Shown here piece by piece: positions 22,089 to 30,024 of a stretch of DNA of 55,137 nt. A program made the position numbers and the translations under genes. Where the stretch lies: the NCBI GenBank assembly GCA_944384995.1, contig CALWVN010000011.1:1-55137 (forward strand), written 5' to 3'. The stretch is from an uncultured Clostridia bacterium. GTDB taxonomy: Bacteria; Bacillota; Clostridia; Oscillospirales; Acutalibacteraceae. The stretch's first letter is position 1, and each line of letters opens with the position of its first letter. Below the pieces are notes generated by a model. It saw only the letters and a list, made by a program, of their open reading frames with translations, ran no database searches and was not told the origin of the DNA.

Positions 22089-22718
22089 TTATTTTGTGCC
22101 GAAAATACGGTCGCCCGCATCGCCGAGGCCCGGCACGATGTAGCAGTGCTCATCGAGCTTTTCGTCGAGCGCGGCGCAGTAAATGTCCACGTCCGGATGC
22201 GCGCTCGTGAGCGCCTCAAGCCCCTCCGGCGCGGCAATGATGCCCATGAATTTAATGGACTTCGGATGATAGGTCTTGATCTGGCTGATCGCGTCCACCG
22301 CGGAACCGCCCGTGGCAAGCATCGGATCAAGCACGATGACCTCGCGCTGCGAGATATCCGACGGCAGCTTGCAGTAATACGGAACGGGCTTGACCGTTTC
22401 GGGGTCGCGGTACATGCCGATGTGCCCGACCTTTGCGGAAGGCACCAGCTCCAGCACGCCGCCGAGCATACCCATGCCCGCGCGCAGGATCGGTACGAAT
22501 GCGAGCGTTTTGCCCGAGATCACCTTGGTTTTTGCCATGGAGACCGGCGTTTCGATCTCGACCTCCTGCAGCGGCAGGTCGCGCGTTGCCTCATAGCACA
22601 TGAGCATGGCGATCTCCTGCACGAGCGAACGGAATTCCTTAGAACCCGTGTTCTTGTCGCGCAGAAGCGTGAGCTTGTGTTGGATCAGCGGATGATTGGT
22701 GATGGTAACCTTTCCCAT
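22089..22718 (-). CDS. upp: Uracil phosphoribosyltransferase
   Basis: 209 residues, full length. Converts uracil and PRPP to UMP in pyrimidine salvage. The PRPP-binding loop [14 protein letters not shown] (~residue 125-138) and the uracil-binding C-terminus [17 protein letters not shown] are intact. It has its own promoter at 22754-22782 and ends at the terminator 22047-22082. It follows rpiB on the same strand by 93 bases. Confidence 0.97.
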   Translation of the reverse strand: MGKVTITNHPLIQHKLTLLRDKNTGSKEFRSLVQEIAMLMCYEATRDLPLQEVEIETPVSMAKTKVISGKTLAFVPILRAGMGMLGGVLELVPSAKVGHIGMYRDPETVKPVPYYCKLPSDISQREVIVLDPMLATGGSAVDAISQIKTYHPKSIKFMGIIAAPEGLEALTSAHPDVDIYCAALDEKLDEHCYIVPGLGDAGDRIFGTK

Positions 22719-22753
22719 AAAGCGCCTCCGAGAGTTTATTCATATCGTTTTTC

Positions 22754-22782
22754 ATTATAGCCTGTCCGACAAAAAATTACAA
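22754..22782 (-). promoter_or_regulatory. upp promoter
   Basis: Minus-strand TTGTAA (22777-22782), 17-base spacer, TATAAT (22754-22759), 35 bases before the upp start codon. Confidence 0.75.
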
Positions 22783-22811
22783 GGATTTTTCAAGGGATTC
22801 GATCATATAAG

Positions 22812-23273
22812 TTATGCCTTGTTCAGATTCTCGCCGTTTTCCAGCGCAGCGATCTGATCGATGCGGCGCTGGTGCCGCCCGCCCTCAAAATCCGTATGCA
22901 GGAACACATCTACAAGCTCGCACGCAAGCCCCGCGCCGACCACGCGCCCGCCGAGGCACAGCACGTTCGCGTCGTTGTGCAGTCTTGTGTACTTTGCGGC
23001 AAAATAGTCCGAGCAGCACGCAGCGCGTATGCCATGGATTTTGTTCGCCGCCATGGAAATGCCGATGCCCGTTCCGCAGCAAAGCACAGCGCGGCTGCTT
23101 TTGTCGGGATCGGCGAGCAGTTTCAGGCAGGTTTTCTGCGCGATGGGCGCGTAGTCCACCGAGTCCTTGGAATCCGTACCGCAGTCTACAAAGGGGATCT
23201 CCTGTTCCGTGAGATACGCCTTGATTTCTTCCTTGAGTGCATAGCCGCCGTGGTCGGCGCCGAGATAGATCAT
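22812..23273 (-). CDS. rpiB: Ribose-5-phosphate isomerase B
   Basis: 153 residues. GADHGGYALKEEI at the N-terminus, the catalytic CCGTGIGISMAANK (Cys at about residue 65) and the C-terminal FEGGRHQRRIDQI are RpiB signatures. It interconverts ribose-5-phosphate and ribulose-5-phosphate in the pentose phosphate pathway; some members act on allose-6-phosphate or galactose-6-phosphate. It overlaps tsaB by four bases and shares its transcript. Confidence 0.95.
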   Translation of the reverse strand: MIYLGADHGGYALKEEIKAYLTEQEIPFVDCGTDSKDSVDYAPIAQKTCLKLLADPDKSSRAVLCCGTGIGISMAANKIHGIRAACCSDYFAAKYTRLHNDANVLCLGGRVVGAGLACELVDVFLHTDFEGGRHQRRIDQIAALENGENLNKA

Positions 23274-23980
23274 ACCGTTTGCTCCTTTTGCTTTGTTTTT
23301 TTATTCAATTCCCGCTGCGCCTGCGGCAGCCGGAGATAGACAGGGCTGAGCTTGGCCGCCTCCACGGGAGCTTCCCCGCGCGCCATGTGTGCCCTTGCCA
23401 AAAAGGCGACGCTTGACGCGCGCGGCAGCCGAAGCTGCGCGGGTGCCGTCACAAGGCGTTCGCCGAGTTTTTCTTGCAGGGCATTGTATACGAGCGCTGC
23501 GCCGTCGCCGACGAGCAGAATTTGCCCCGCGATCTGCCCGAGCCGTTCGCTGAGCACTTCAATGGTCAGCGCTTCGTCGGGCGTTCGGCGTTCGCCGTTT
23601 TGGAAAAGCGCGGTGTAGACCTGCATGCAGCGCGCATCCATGACCGCGCAGACCGTCCCCTGCGTGCCGAAAAACGGATAGGCGGCGGCTTCGAGCGCCG
23701 AAACGGGGAAGCAGGGCTTGCCCGCCGCGTCCGCCATGCCTTTTGTCGCCGCCACGCCGATGCGCACGCCCGTGAAAGAACCGGACCCCACGGTCACGGC
23801 AAACAGGTCGACAGAAGAAATCGGCGTTTCGCTGACAGTGAGCAGAGCTTCGGTCATGGGCATAAGCGTGCGGCTGTGCTTGAGCGCGGTCGCCAAAAAG
23901 CTCTCGCCCAACAGCTTGTCATCGTCCGTCAGCGCAGCGCTTGCCGAAACGCTTGCACATTCCAGCGACAAAATCCTCAT
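23270..23980 (-). CDS. tsaB: tRNA threonylcarbamoyladenosine biosynthesis protein TsaB
   Basis: 236 residues, ASKHA-fold pseudo-protease. ILSLECASVSASAAL is the phosphate-1 region and VTVGSGSFTGVRIG the central motif. TsaB scaffolds TsaD and TsaE in forming t6A37 of ANN-decoding tRNAs. The start at 23980 overlaps the tsaE stop (ATGA); a longer reading to 24097 lies wholly within tsaE and is rejected. tsaE-tsaB-rpiB is one operon. Confidence 0.93.
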   Translation of the reverse strand: MRILSLECASVSASAALTDDDKLLGESFLATALKHSRTLMPMTEALLTVSETPISSVDLFAVTVGSGSFTGVRIGVAATKGMADAAGKPCFPVSALEAAAYPFFGTQGTVCAVMDARCMQVYTALFQNGERRTPDEALTIEVLSERLGQIAGQILLVGDGAALVYNALQEKLGERLVTAPAQLRLPRASSVAFLARAHMARGEAPVEAAKLSPVYLRLPQAQRELNKKTKQKEQTV

Positions 23981-24405
23981 AGCTTTACCCCCTCCACCGT
24001 GATGATGCGTTCGTTTTCCTGCGCGCCCGGTGCGAGCGTTACACGGATCGCGTCTTCGGGCAGGGCGTTTTCGATGTTTTCGCTCCATTCTACGCACAGC
24101 ACGCTGCCTGCGTCCATATACTCAAAGAAGCCCGTGGAGGCAAGATCCTCCCACGTATCCACCCGATACATATCAAAATGGCAAAGCTCGTCATTCGCGC
24201 CGTAGACGTTGACGATCGCAAAGGTCGGGCTGCTGACCGCATCGGGAAGCCCCATGCCGCGGGCGACGCCTGAGACAAACACGGTCTTGCCCATGCCCAT
24301 CGGGCCAAACAGCGCCACGACCCTGCCGCCGCCCCGGAGGGCTTCGCCAAGCTGTACGCCGAGCGCGAGCGTTTGCGCCGCATTTTTTGTTACAAACTGC
24401 TGCAT
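23977..24405 (-). CDS. tsaE: tRNA threonylcarbamoyladenosine biosynthesis ATPase TsaE
   Basis: 142 residues. P-loop LFGPMGMGKTVFV, SPTFAIVNVY and CHFDMYRVD are typical of TsaE, the ATPase that drives the TsaB-TsaD complex in t6A synthesis. ATG 24405 gives the standard length; upstream extension would run through the promoter. Ribosome site is weak and the leader short, given the promoter at 24421-24449. First gene of the tsaE-tsaB-rpiB operon. Confidence 0.94.
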   Translation of the reverse strand: MQQFVTKNAAQTLALGVQLGEALRGGGRVVALFGPMGMGKTVFVSGVARGMGLPDAVSSPTFAIVNVYGANDELCHFDMYRVDTWEDLASTGFFEYMDAGSVLCVEWSENIENALPEDAIRVTLAPGAQENERIITVEGVKL

Positions 24406-24420
24406 GCCATCACCGAGACA

Positions 24421-24449
24421 AGTATACCACGCTTTAATTTTTCCGTAAA
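24421..24449 (-). promoter_or_regulatory. tsaE operon promoter
   Basis: Minus-strand TTTACG (24444-24449), 17-base spacer and TATACT (24421-24426), so close to the tsaE ATG that the leader would be about ten bases. Confidence 0.55.
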
Positions 24450-24460
24450 TACTTTTTTCC

Positions 24461-24489
24461 TTGAAAAACCACGGGCGGCATACTATAAT
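24461..24489 (+). promoter_or_regulatory. Promoter of the SEDS-FHA-SEDS-PBP operon
   Basis: TTGAAA (24461-24466), 17-base spacer, TATAAT (24484-24489), about 87 bases before the first start codon. Divergent from the tsaE promoter. Confidence 0.8.
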
Positions 24490-24575
24490 AGCCATAGGCA
24501 TATACCGAAAAACGATTTAAAATAAGACGACCGCCGCAAAAAAATGCGGGCGGGCAAGCCATATAAGGAGCCGCC

Positions 24576-25751
24576 ATGAAAAAACGTTTGGGCGCCGTAA
24601 GCCTTTTTATAAAAGAAACCGATAAGCTGCTGTTTTTCTCGTGCATTGCCGCGTCGCTGTTCGGCCTTTTGATGGTATACAGCGCCACGCGCTGCGACCG
24701 CGATGAAGGCGAATTGTTTTCGCGGGATTTTCTCATTATGTTCATCGCCGTGGTCTTAGGCATCGGGATGTGCCTTGTGATCTCGTATTTCAATTATGAG
24801 GTCTTCACGCGATATTGGCTGATCATCGGCGCCGTATGTATCATAGCGCTGCTGCTGCTGTTCCCGTTCGGCTCCGGCCCCTCGTCGCGTCCCGACGCGC
24901 GCACATGGATACGGTTCGGCGACCTGTTCAGTATCCAGCCCTCGGAATTTGTAAAGATCGGCTTTATCATCACGTTCAGCGTGCACCTGGAACGCCTGCG
25001 GGACAAGCTCAACCGCTTTTGGAGCGTCGCGCAGCTTGGGCTGCACGCCCTTATTCCCACCGCGCTCGTCCTGCTGACGGGCGACATGGGCTCGGCGCTG
25101 GTCTTCCTCATTATTGCGGTCATTATGCTCTTCATCGGCGGGGTGCACTGGGGGTACTTCTTAGGCGGTTTTGCGCTGCTGTGCGCGGCTGTGCCGCTGG
25201 TATGGACGTTCGTGTTCTCTTCCATTCAGAAAAACCGCTTTCTTGCCCTCATTTACCCCGAGCTTTACCCCAACATCATCTATCAGCAGCAAAACGGCAT
25301 CAACGCCATAGGCTCCGGCGGCATTACGGGACAGGGGCTGTTTCAGGGCGCATACACACAGGCAGGCACCGTGCCTGAAAGCCAGAACGACTTTATCTTC
25401 ACCGCCATCGGCGAGGAACTGGGCTTTATCGGCTGCCTTGCGGCGCTCGGGCTTTTGTGCCTCATTTCGGTGCGGCTCATCCTCATCGGCAGGAAATCAC
25501 GGGAGCGTTCGACGAACCTCATTTGCTGCGGCATGGCGGCGATGATCATTTCGCAGACGGTCATCAATGTCGGCATGTGCTTAATGCTCATGCCCGTCAT
25601 CGGCATCACCCTCCCCTTTTTCTCGGCGGGCGGATCGTCGAACCTCGGCGTTTACCTCGGCATTGGCTTGGCACTGAGCATTTACCGCCACAACTGCGAC
25701 CAGGGCGCGGTGAATATCCGCGTTTATGATTCCTTAAAGAATGTACAGTAA
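24576..25751 (+). CDS. SEDS peptidoglycan glycosyltransferase (RodA/FtsW/SpoVE family), first copy
   Basis: 391-residue polytopic membrane protein with about ten hydrophobic helices. SIQPSEFVKIGFI, LLTGDMGSALVF, SGGITGQGLFQGAYT and ITLPFFSAGGSSNLG are SEDS signatures. These enzymes polymerise lipid II into glycan strands together with a class B PBP. AAGGAG lies before ATG 24576. It opens a four-gene operon ending in a PBP; the second SEDS gene at 26528 is quite different in sequence. Whether this one serves elongation (RodA) or division/sporulation (FtsW/SpoVE) cannot be settled here; the SQNDF and GQGLF wording leans to RodA. Confidence 0.9.
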   Translation: MKKRLGAVSLFIKETDKLLFFSCIAASLFGLLMVYSATRCDRDEGELFSRDFLIMFIAVVLGIGMCLVISYFNYEVFTRYWLIIGAVCIIALLLLFPFGSGPSSRPDARTWIRFGDLFSIQPSEFVKIGFIITFSVHLERLRDKLNRFWSVAQLGLHALIPTALVLLTGDMGSALVFLIIAVIMLFIGGVHWGYFLGGFALLCAAVPLVWTFVFSSIQKNRFLALIYPELYPNIIYQQQNGINAIGSGGITGQGLFQGAYTQAGTVPESQNDFIFTAIGEELGFIGCLAALGLLCLISVRLILIGRKSRERSTNLICCGMAAMIISQTVINVGMCLMLMPVIGITLPFFSAGGSSNLGVYLGIGLALSIYRHNCDQGAVNIRVYDSLKNVQ

Positions 25752-25782
25752 CTCCCTGTAAAACGAAAGGAGTGCGGAAAGT

Positions 25783-26514
25783 TTGGAAGCTTTTTTCTCA
25801 CAGTTTGAATACCTTTCGCGGTATGTGCTCACGGGCATAGCCGTGTTGCTTCTCTTGCGGTGCGTATTTTCGCTGTTTCGTCTGCGCCCGCGCCGCGAGG
25901 TCATGGCGACGCTCGTAAATCTTGCGGACGACAGTGAGATCGAAATCGCAAATTGGGAGACCTCCATCGGTCGCAGTCGCTCGTGCGACATCGCGCTTCG
26001 CAAATACGGCACGGTCTCGCGCTTTCATGCGGTGCTCGCGCTTCGCAAGGAGGGCTGGTTCATCTTCGACACCGAGTCCAAGACCGGCGTATATGTCAAC
26101 GGCGAGCAGATCCGCCGGGCGCGGCAGATCACAGACGGCGACACCATCTCATTCGGCAACGTCGTGATGAAGTTCAATTCAAACGGCTACGGCGAGGCAC
26201 AGGAGGATGAAAACGGCGAGGTCGCCGACTTTACGAATGCGGCGCGGCTTGTGAACCTTGCCGACAACAGCGCGTTTTACCTGCGCGGCAGCTGCCTTAT
26301 AGGTCGCGACCGTCACTGCAATATCTGCCTGCCGATGCGCGACATCTCCGGCGAGCACGCCGAGGTGTATTTGACGCGTGACGGCTGGATGGTTTCCGAC
26401 CTGCAGTCGGAAAACGGCACGTACTTAAACGGCGAGCTGGTATTCGGTGCATATCCGCTGTATGACGGCGACATCATCTCCGTCGGCGCATACAGCTTTA
26501 TGTTCAGAGAGTAA
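25783..26514 (+). CDS. Membrane-anchored protein with two FHA domains
   Basis: 243 residues starting at a TTG with AAGGAG ten bases upstream. One transmembrane helix at ~15-30, then two FHA domains: the first with TSIGRSRSCDI, VSRFHA and GVYVNGEQI (~residues 58-110), the second with CLIGRDRHCNI, ISGEHAE and NGTYLNGEL (~165-225). All conserved phosphothreonine-binding residues (Gly-Arg, Ser, His, Asn-Gly) are present in both. FHA domains bind phosphothreonine peptides, so the protein probably tethers a phosphorylated partner to the cell-wall machinery encoded on either side. No kinase is encoded in the window. Confidence 0.9.
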   Translation: MEAFFSQFEYLSRYVLTGIAVLLLLRCVFSLFRLRPRREVMATLVNLADDSEIEIANWETSIGRSRSCDIALRKYGTVSRFHAVLALRKEGWFIFDTESKTGVYVNGEQIRRARQITDGDTISFGNVVMKFNSNGYGEAQEDENGEVADFTNAARLVNLADNSAFYLRGSCLIGRDRHCNICLPMRDISGEHAEVYLTRDGWMVSDLQSENGTYLNGELVFGAYPLYDGDIISVGAYSFMFRE

Positions 26515-26527
26515 GGGGGCGCAGCGT

Positions 26528-27805
26528 ATGGCAACCAAAAAGAAAAAAGCGACGCACGCGCGCCGATACAGAAAGCCTGTTAAATGGCCGTTCTGGCTGC
26601 TTTTGATGACACTGTTCCAGCTTTCCTGTATGCTGCAAATTTACATCAACGGCACACAGGAGAGTATGGTCACGCTGTTTACGGTATACGGCGTATACAT
26701 TGCGGCGGAATGGATTTACTTTTTTGTGTTCGGCATCATACTGCGGCGAAAAAGCTTTGAGATCGAGCTCATCGCGTTCTTTTTAACCGGGATTGGGCTT
26801 ACGCTTACGACAAGCGTCTATCCCGACCGCGCCTATACCCAGCTTGTTGCAGTGCTCATGGGCATGATCGTCTTTATCGTGATGCTTTGGGTCTTGAGCG
26901 ATACAAAGCGTGTCATTAAGCTGCGTACGCCCGTGGCAATCCTCGCGTTAGCGGCACTCGGCATCACGCTGATCATAGGCGATGAGATCAACGGCGCGAG
27001 GAACTGGATCGTGATCGGCGACGGTGCTTTGTCCATCCAGCCGTCGGAGATCGTTAAGGTCGCGTTCGTATTTGTCGGTGCGGCGACGCTTGAACATTTG
27101 CAGTCCACAAGAAGCCTGACCAAATACATTTTGTTCGCGGGCGCATGCATCGGCATGCTGTTCCTGATGAAAGATTTCGGTACGGCACTGATCTTCTTCT
27201 TTACATTTATCGTCATCGCGTTCCTGCGTTCGGGCGATATCAAGACCATTTTCCTTGTCTGCACGGCAGCGCTGTTGGGGGGCCTTGGCATCCTTACGTT
27301 CCGCCCCTATGTTGCGAATCGTTTCCAGACCTACCGCCATGTTTGGGAATATTCCAACGGCGGCGGCTATCAGCAGGTACGTTTGCTCATCTATTCAGTA
27401 AGCGGCGGGCTGTTCGGGCTCGGCATCGGCAACGGCAGGCTGCGCTCAGTCTATGCGGCGACGGAGGACCTCGCATTCGGTATGGTGTGCGAGGAATTCG
27501 GCATCATTATCGCTTTCACGGTGCTTCTGACCTTTGTGGCGCTGGTGGTCTACTCCATCCGCTATTCGGTAGCGGCGCGCTCCACGTTTTATTCCATTGC
27601 CGCGCTCGCCGCTTCGTCGCTTCTGCTGTTTCAAGCGGCGCTGCACGTATTCGGCGTAACGGACCTGCTGCCGTGGACGGGCGTGACGCTCCCCTTTATT
27701 AGCCGCGGCGGCAGCAGTATGATGTGCTGCTGGGGCTTGGTGGCATTTATCAAGGCGATCGACGTGCGCACCTACAGGCGCTATGACAAGATCGAGCGAA
27801 GCTGA
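26528..27805 (+). CDS. SEDS peptidoglycan glycosyltransferase, second copy (FtsW/RodA-like)
   Basis: 425 residues, basic N-terminus (KKKKATHARRYRKP), about ten to twelve transmembrane helices. NWIVIGDGALSIQPSEIVKV, FLMKDFGTALIF and GVTLPFISRGGSSMM identify the SEDS family. Start at ATG 26528 with AAGGGGGC upstream, 13 bases after the FHA gene. It directly precedes the class B PBP gene, the usual partner pair (19 bases). The N-terminal two helices before the core are longer than in the first copy, as in clostridial and actinobacterial FtsW-like proteins that sit beside FHA and PBP genes. Confidence 0.9.
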   Translation: MATKKKKATHARRYRKPVKWPFWLLLMTLFQLSCMLQIYINGTQESMVTLFTVYGVYIAAEWIYFFVFGIILRRKSFEIELIAFFLTGIGLTLTTSVYPDRAYTQLVAVLMGMIVFIVMLWVLSDTKRVIKLRTPVAILALAALGITLIIGDEINGARNWIVIGDGALSIQPSEIVKVAFVFVGAATLEHLQSTRSLTKYILFAGACIGMLFLMKDFGTALIFFFTFIVIAFLRSGDIKTIFLVCTAALLGGLGILTFRPYVANRFQTYRHVWEYSNGGGYQQVRLLIYSVSGGLFGLGIGNGRLRSVYAATEDLAFGMVCEEFGIIIAFTVLLTFVALVVYSIRYSVAARSTFYSIAALAASSLLLFQAALHVFGVTDLLPWTGVTLPFISRGGSSMMCCWGLVAFIKAIDVRTYRRYDKIERS

Positions 27806-27823
27806 GGGAAAGGAGACGGCCGT

Positions 27824-29224
27824 ATGAAAACGCTATCCCGCAGAGCATGGATTCTGTACGCCCTTGCCGCCCTGTTTGTAGCGGGGCTCGGCATCCTTTT
27901 CTATACCTTTTGGTCAAACGCGGACGATTGGGCAATGCGCCATGCGAACCGCCACCTATATGCAGGCGACACGCTCACCGCCGCGGGCTCCATTACAGAC
28001 GAAACGGGCGCCGTGCTTGCCGAGACCGTAGACGGTGATCGGCAGTACAACGACGACCGCGACGTTCGTACCGCCACGCTGCATGTGGTCGGAGACTCCG
28101 AGGGGTATATCGCAACCGGCGTGCAGACCGCCTATCAGGAGGAACTGACCGGCTACAATTTTGTGGACGGCGTATATGACGTCAAAAGATACGGGAAAGG
28201 CAACGATTTGCAGCTTTCCGTAAACGCAGATCTATGCGTAACGGCGTATGATGCGCTCGGAGACGAAAAAGGCACGGTCGGTATTTTCAATTATGAGACC
28301 GGGCAGCTCGTTTGCGTGGTCTCAAAGCCCGCGTTCGACATTGCAAACAAACCCACAGAAAACATCAACAATGATACGACCGGCGAATACGAGGGCGTAT
28401 ATATGAACCGTTTCTTTTCGGGGCTTTATACGCCGGGTTCGACCTTTAAGATCATCACCGCCGCCTCGGCGATCGACAACATCTCGGACATTGACGACCA
28501 ACGCTTCCGCTGCACAGGCAGCTACGGTATTGACGGCGGCTCGGTCAAGTGTCTGGGCACGCACGGCACGATCGGATTTGAGCGCGCGCTGAATGTTTCG
28601 TGCAACAGTGCCTTTGCGCAGATCGCCTTGCAGGTCGGCACGGAAAATCTCACGGCGACCACCAACGCGCTTGGCTTCAACCAGCGCTATACACTGGGGA
28701 ACATCCGGCTTGCGCAAAGCCGATTCGATCTTTCCGAAGCGTCGCAGCTTGACCTCGGCTGGGCGGGCGTCGGGCAATACACAACGCTTGTCAACCCCTG
28801 CCACATGCTGATGATCGTCGGCGCCATTGCAAATGACGGGCAGGCGGTCATGCCGTACCTTGTCGAACGCATCACCACCCAAAACGGCGATACCGTCTTA
28901 GAAGCGGAGACCACGCTCGGCGCACAGATGTTTTCGGAATCCACCGCCGCGCGGCTGCAGGAGCTGCTGCGCTCGAATGTCGAAAACTACTACGGTGACC
29001 GGCGCTTTCGCGGGCTTGAGATGTGCGGCAAAACCGGCACGGCGGAGGTCAGTTCCGAAGAGGGTGGCGACGACCCGCATGCGTGGTTCGTGGGGTACTC
29101 GCAGCGCGAGGATCTGCCCTACGCGATCGTCGTGGTCGTAGAAAACGGCGGCGGCGGCAGCTCGACCGCCATCCCGGTGGCAAACGAGGTCATGCAGGCC
29201 GTGGACGATTTGTATGGGGAATAA
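27824..29224 (+). CDS. Class B penicillin-binding protein (transpeptidase)
   Basis: 466 residues. N-terminal membrane anchor (~9-30), then a short pedestal domain and the transpeptidase domain with all three motifs: SxxK in PGSTFKI (Ser206), SxN in VSCNSAF and KTG in CGKTGTAEV. It cross-links peptidoglycan outside the membrane and is the beta-lactam target. It resembles PbpA of actinobacteria and similar short class B PBPs in clostridia that pair with an FtsW/RodA protein; the pedestal is compact. Last gene of the operon, followed by a terminator at 29249. Confidence 0.94.
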   Translation: MKTLSRRAWILYALAALFVAGLGILFYTFWSNADDWAMRHANRHLYAGDTLTAAGSITDETGAVLAETVDGDRQYNDDRDVRTATLHVVGDSEGYIATGVQTAYQEELTGYNFVDGVYDVKRYGKGNDLQLSVNADLCVTAYDALGDEKGTVGIFNYETGQLVCVVSKPAFDIANKPTENINNDTTGEYEGVYMNRFFSGLYTPGSTFKIITAASAIDNISDIDDQRFRCTGSYGIDGGSVKCLGTHGTIGFERALNVSCNSAFAQIALQVGTENLTATTNALGFNQRYTLGNIRLAQSRFDLSEASQLDLGWAGVGQYTTLVNPCHMLMIVGAIANDGQAVMPYLVERITTQNGDTVLEAETTLGAQMFSESTAARLQELLRSNVENYYGDRRFRGLEMCGKTGTAEVSSEEGGDDPHAWFVGYSQREDLPYAIVVVVENGGGGSSTAIPVANEVMQAVDDLYGE

Positions 29225-29248
29225 ACAAATAACCCACAATTTGGAACA

Positions 29249-29277
29249 CCCCGCCGAGTAAAACGGCGGGGCGTTTT
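29249..29277. terminator. Terminator of the cell-wall operon
   Basis: Stem CCCCGCCG (29249-29256) / CGGCGGGG (29264-29271) followed by CGTTTT, 25 bases after the PBP stop. Confidence 0.85.
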
Positions 29278-29317
29278 GGTAGATAACGGGGTTTTTCTTT
29301 TATATGTTAAAAATAGT

Positions 29318-29734
29318 CTACGCCCACAGTGTCTGCATGATTCTCGGATAGCATTCATCTACAATATTCAATGTCCGAAACATCAATTCTTTTGCAACCG
29401 GCGCGGCGGTCTCCGCTGTAATCGTTGCGTCATAAGAAGCAGTGACCTCATTGTCCGCATCTAAATAAAACCGCAGCCAGCGATATTCAACCATCAATTC
29501 ATTGAGCGTTTTGAGCATATCCGCAGTCTTGTTTTGCGGAACCTTCGCAATGGTAAAAACACGCAGCGCAACATCTTTACCGCCCAGATCGAAAAAAAAT
29601 TGTATGGAAATGGTGTTAATATTGTTTCCGTTGTACTTTACACCCACCCAATCCTTTTCCTCACGCTCTTTGGCCTCATACTTAATTTGCTCACTGTCCA
29701 TGTATTGTAAGAATCTTTTTGTTGTCTCTTGCAT
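29318..29734 (-). CDS. YbjN-like (bacterial sensory transduction regulator domain) protein
   Basis: 138 residues, predicted alpha/beta with the YbjN pattern (VGVKYNGNN, LNELMVEYRWLRFYLD, AAPVAKELMFRTL). These proteins resemble type III secretion chaperone folds and have no defined enzymatic role. GGAGG lies eight bases before ATG 29734, preferred over the ATG at 29749. It is less GC-rich than the cell-wall operon and stands at the edge of the AT-rich island, with a hairpin separating it from the 56-residue gene. Confidence 0.7.
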   Translation of the reverse strand: MQETTKRFLQYMDSEQIKYEAKEREEKDWVGVKYNGNNINTISIQFFFDLGGKDVALRVFTIAKVPQNKTADMLKTLNELMVEYRWLRFYLDADNEVTASYDATITAETAAPVAKELMFRTLNIVDECYPRIMQTLWA

Positions 29735-29768
29735 GGGAACTTCCTCCATTTCAAAATCATAAAGGCTC

Positions 29769-29806
29769 GGGACGATTCTGTGTCTAAAACGACACAGAGC
29801 CGTCCC
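29769..29806. other. Long imperfect hairpin between YbjN-like and Cys-rich genes
   Basis: GGGACG and TCTGTGTC arms (29769-29784) pair with GACACAGA and CGTCCC (29791-29806), interrupted by a two-base mismatch, loop six bases. No strong T tract follows on either strand, so it may be a weak terminator or mRNA-stabilising structure at the end of the minus-strand transcript from the Cys-rich gene. Confidence 0.6.
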
Positions 29807-29851
29807 TTACTTTTCCGGCGTACAGCATAGAGTGGTCGACGGACGTGGACG

Positions 29852-30022
29852 TTATGTATTGTCCTTCCAGATCTGGCACTTGCGATATTCCTCGCCATAG
29901 TCCGGCTTGCAGACATATTTTACTTCACTGCTGTCGCCGTACATGATCTTGTTCGGGCACAGGTCACACTGGTACTGATCGCGGTACCCGCCCTTGTATA
30001 CGAGATGCGGACATCTTGCCAT
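29852..30022 (-). CDS. Small Cys-rich (zinc-ribbon-like) protein, 56 residues
   Basis: A 56-residue protein with ATG 30022 and an excellent AAAGGAGG site that overlaps the 3' end of the TPR/CFI-box gene. Five cysteines occur at positions 4, 19, 22, 38 and 49; the CDLC pair followed by VCKPDYGEEYRKC looks like a small metal-binding knuckle. Similar small CPHL...KYVC...DYGEEY proteins are familiar from gut Bacillota but have no assigned role. The stop of the upstream gene is three bases before its ATG, so the two are translated from one message under the Xre-proximal promoter. Confidence 0.82.
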   Translation of the reverse strand: MARCPHLVYKGGYRDQYQCDLCPNKIMYGDSSEVKYVCKPDYGEEYRKCQIWKDNT

Positions 30023-30024
30023 GA

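Noticed and set aside
20880-22760. 626-codon open frame on the plus strand
   Set aside because: It runs antisense through the GH30 and upp genes, whose motifs and ribosome sites are clear. Its product is His/Arg-rich and resembles no family, typical of a GC-rich shadow frame.
22719-22811. Possible riboswitch or attenuator upstream of upp
   Set aside because: A PyrR-type leader was looked for; the gap holds a plain promoter and only ~35 bases of leader with no anti-terminator or terminator pair.
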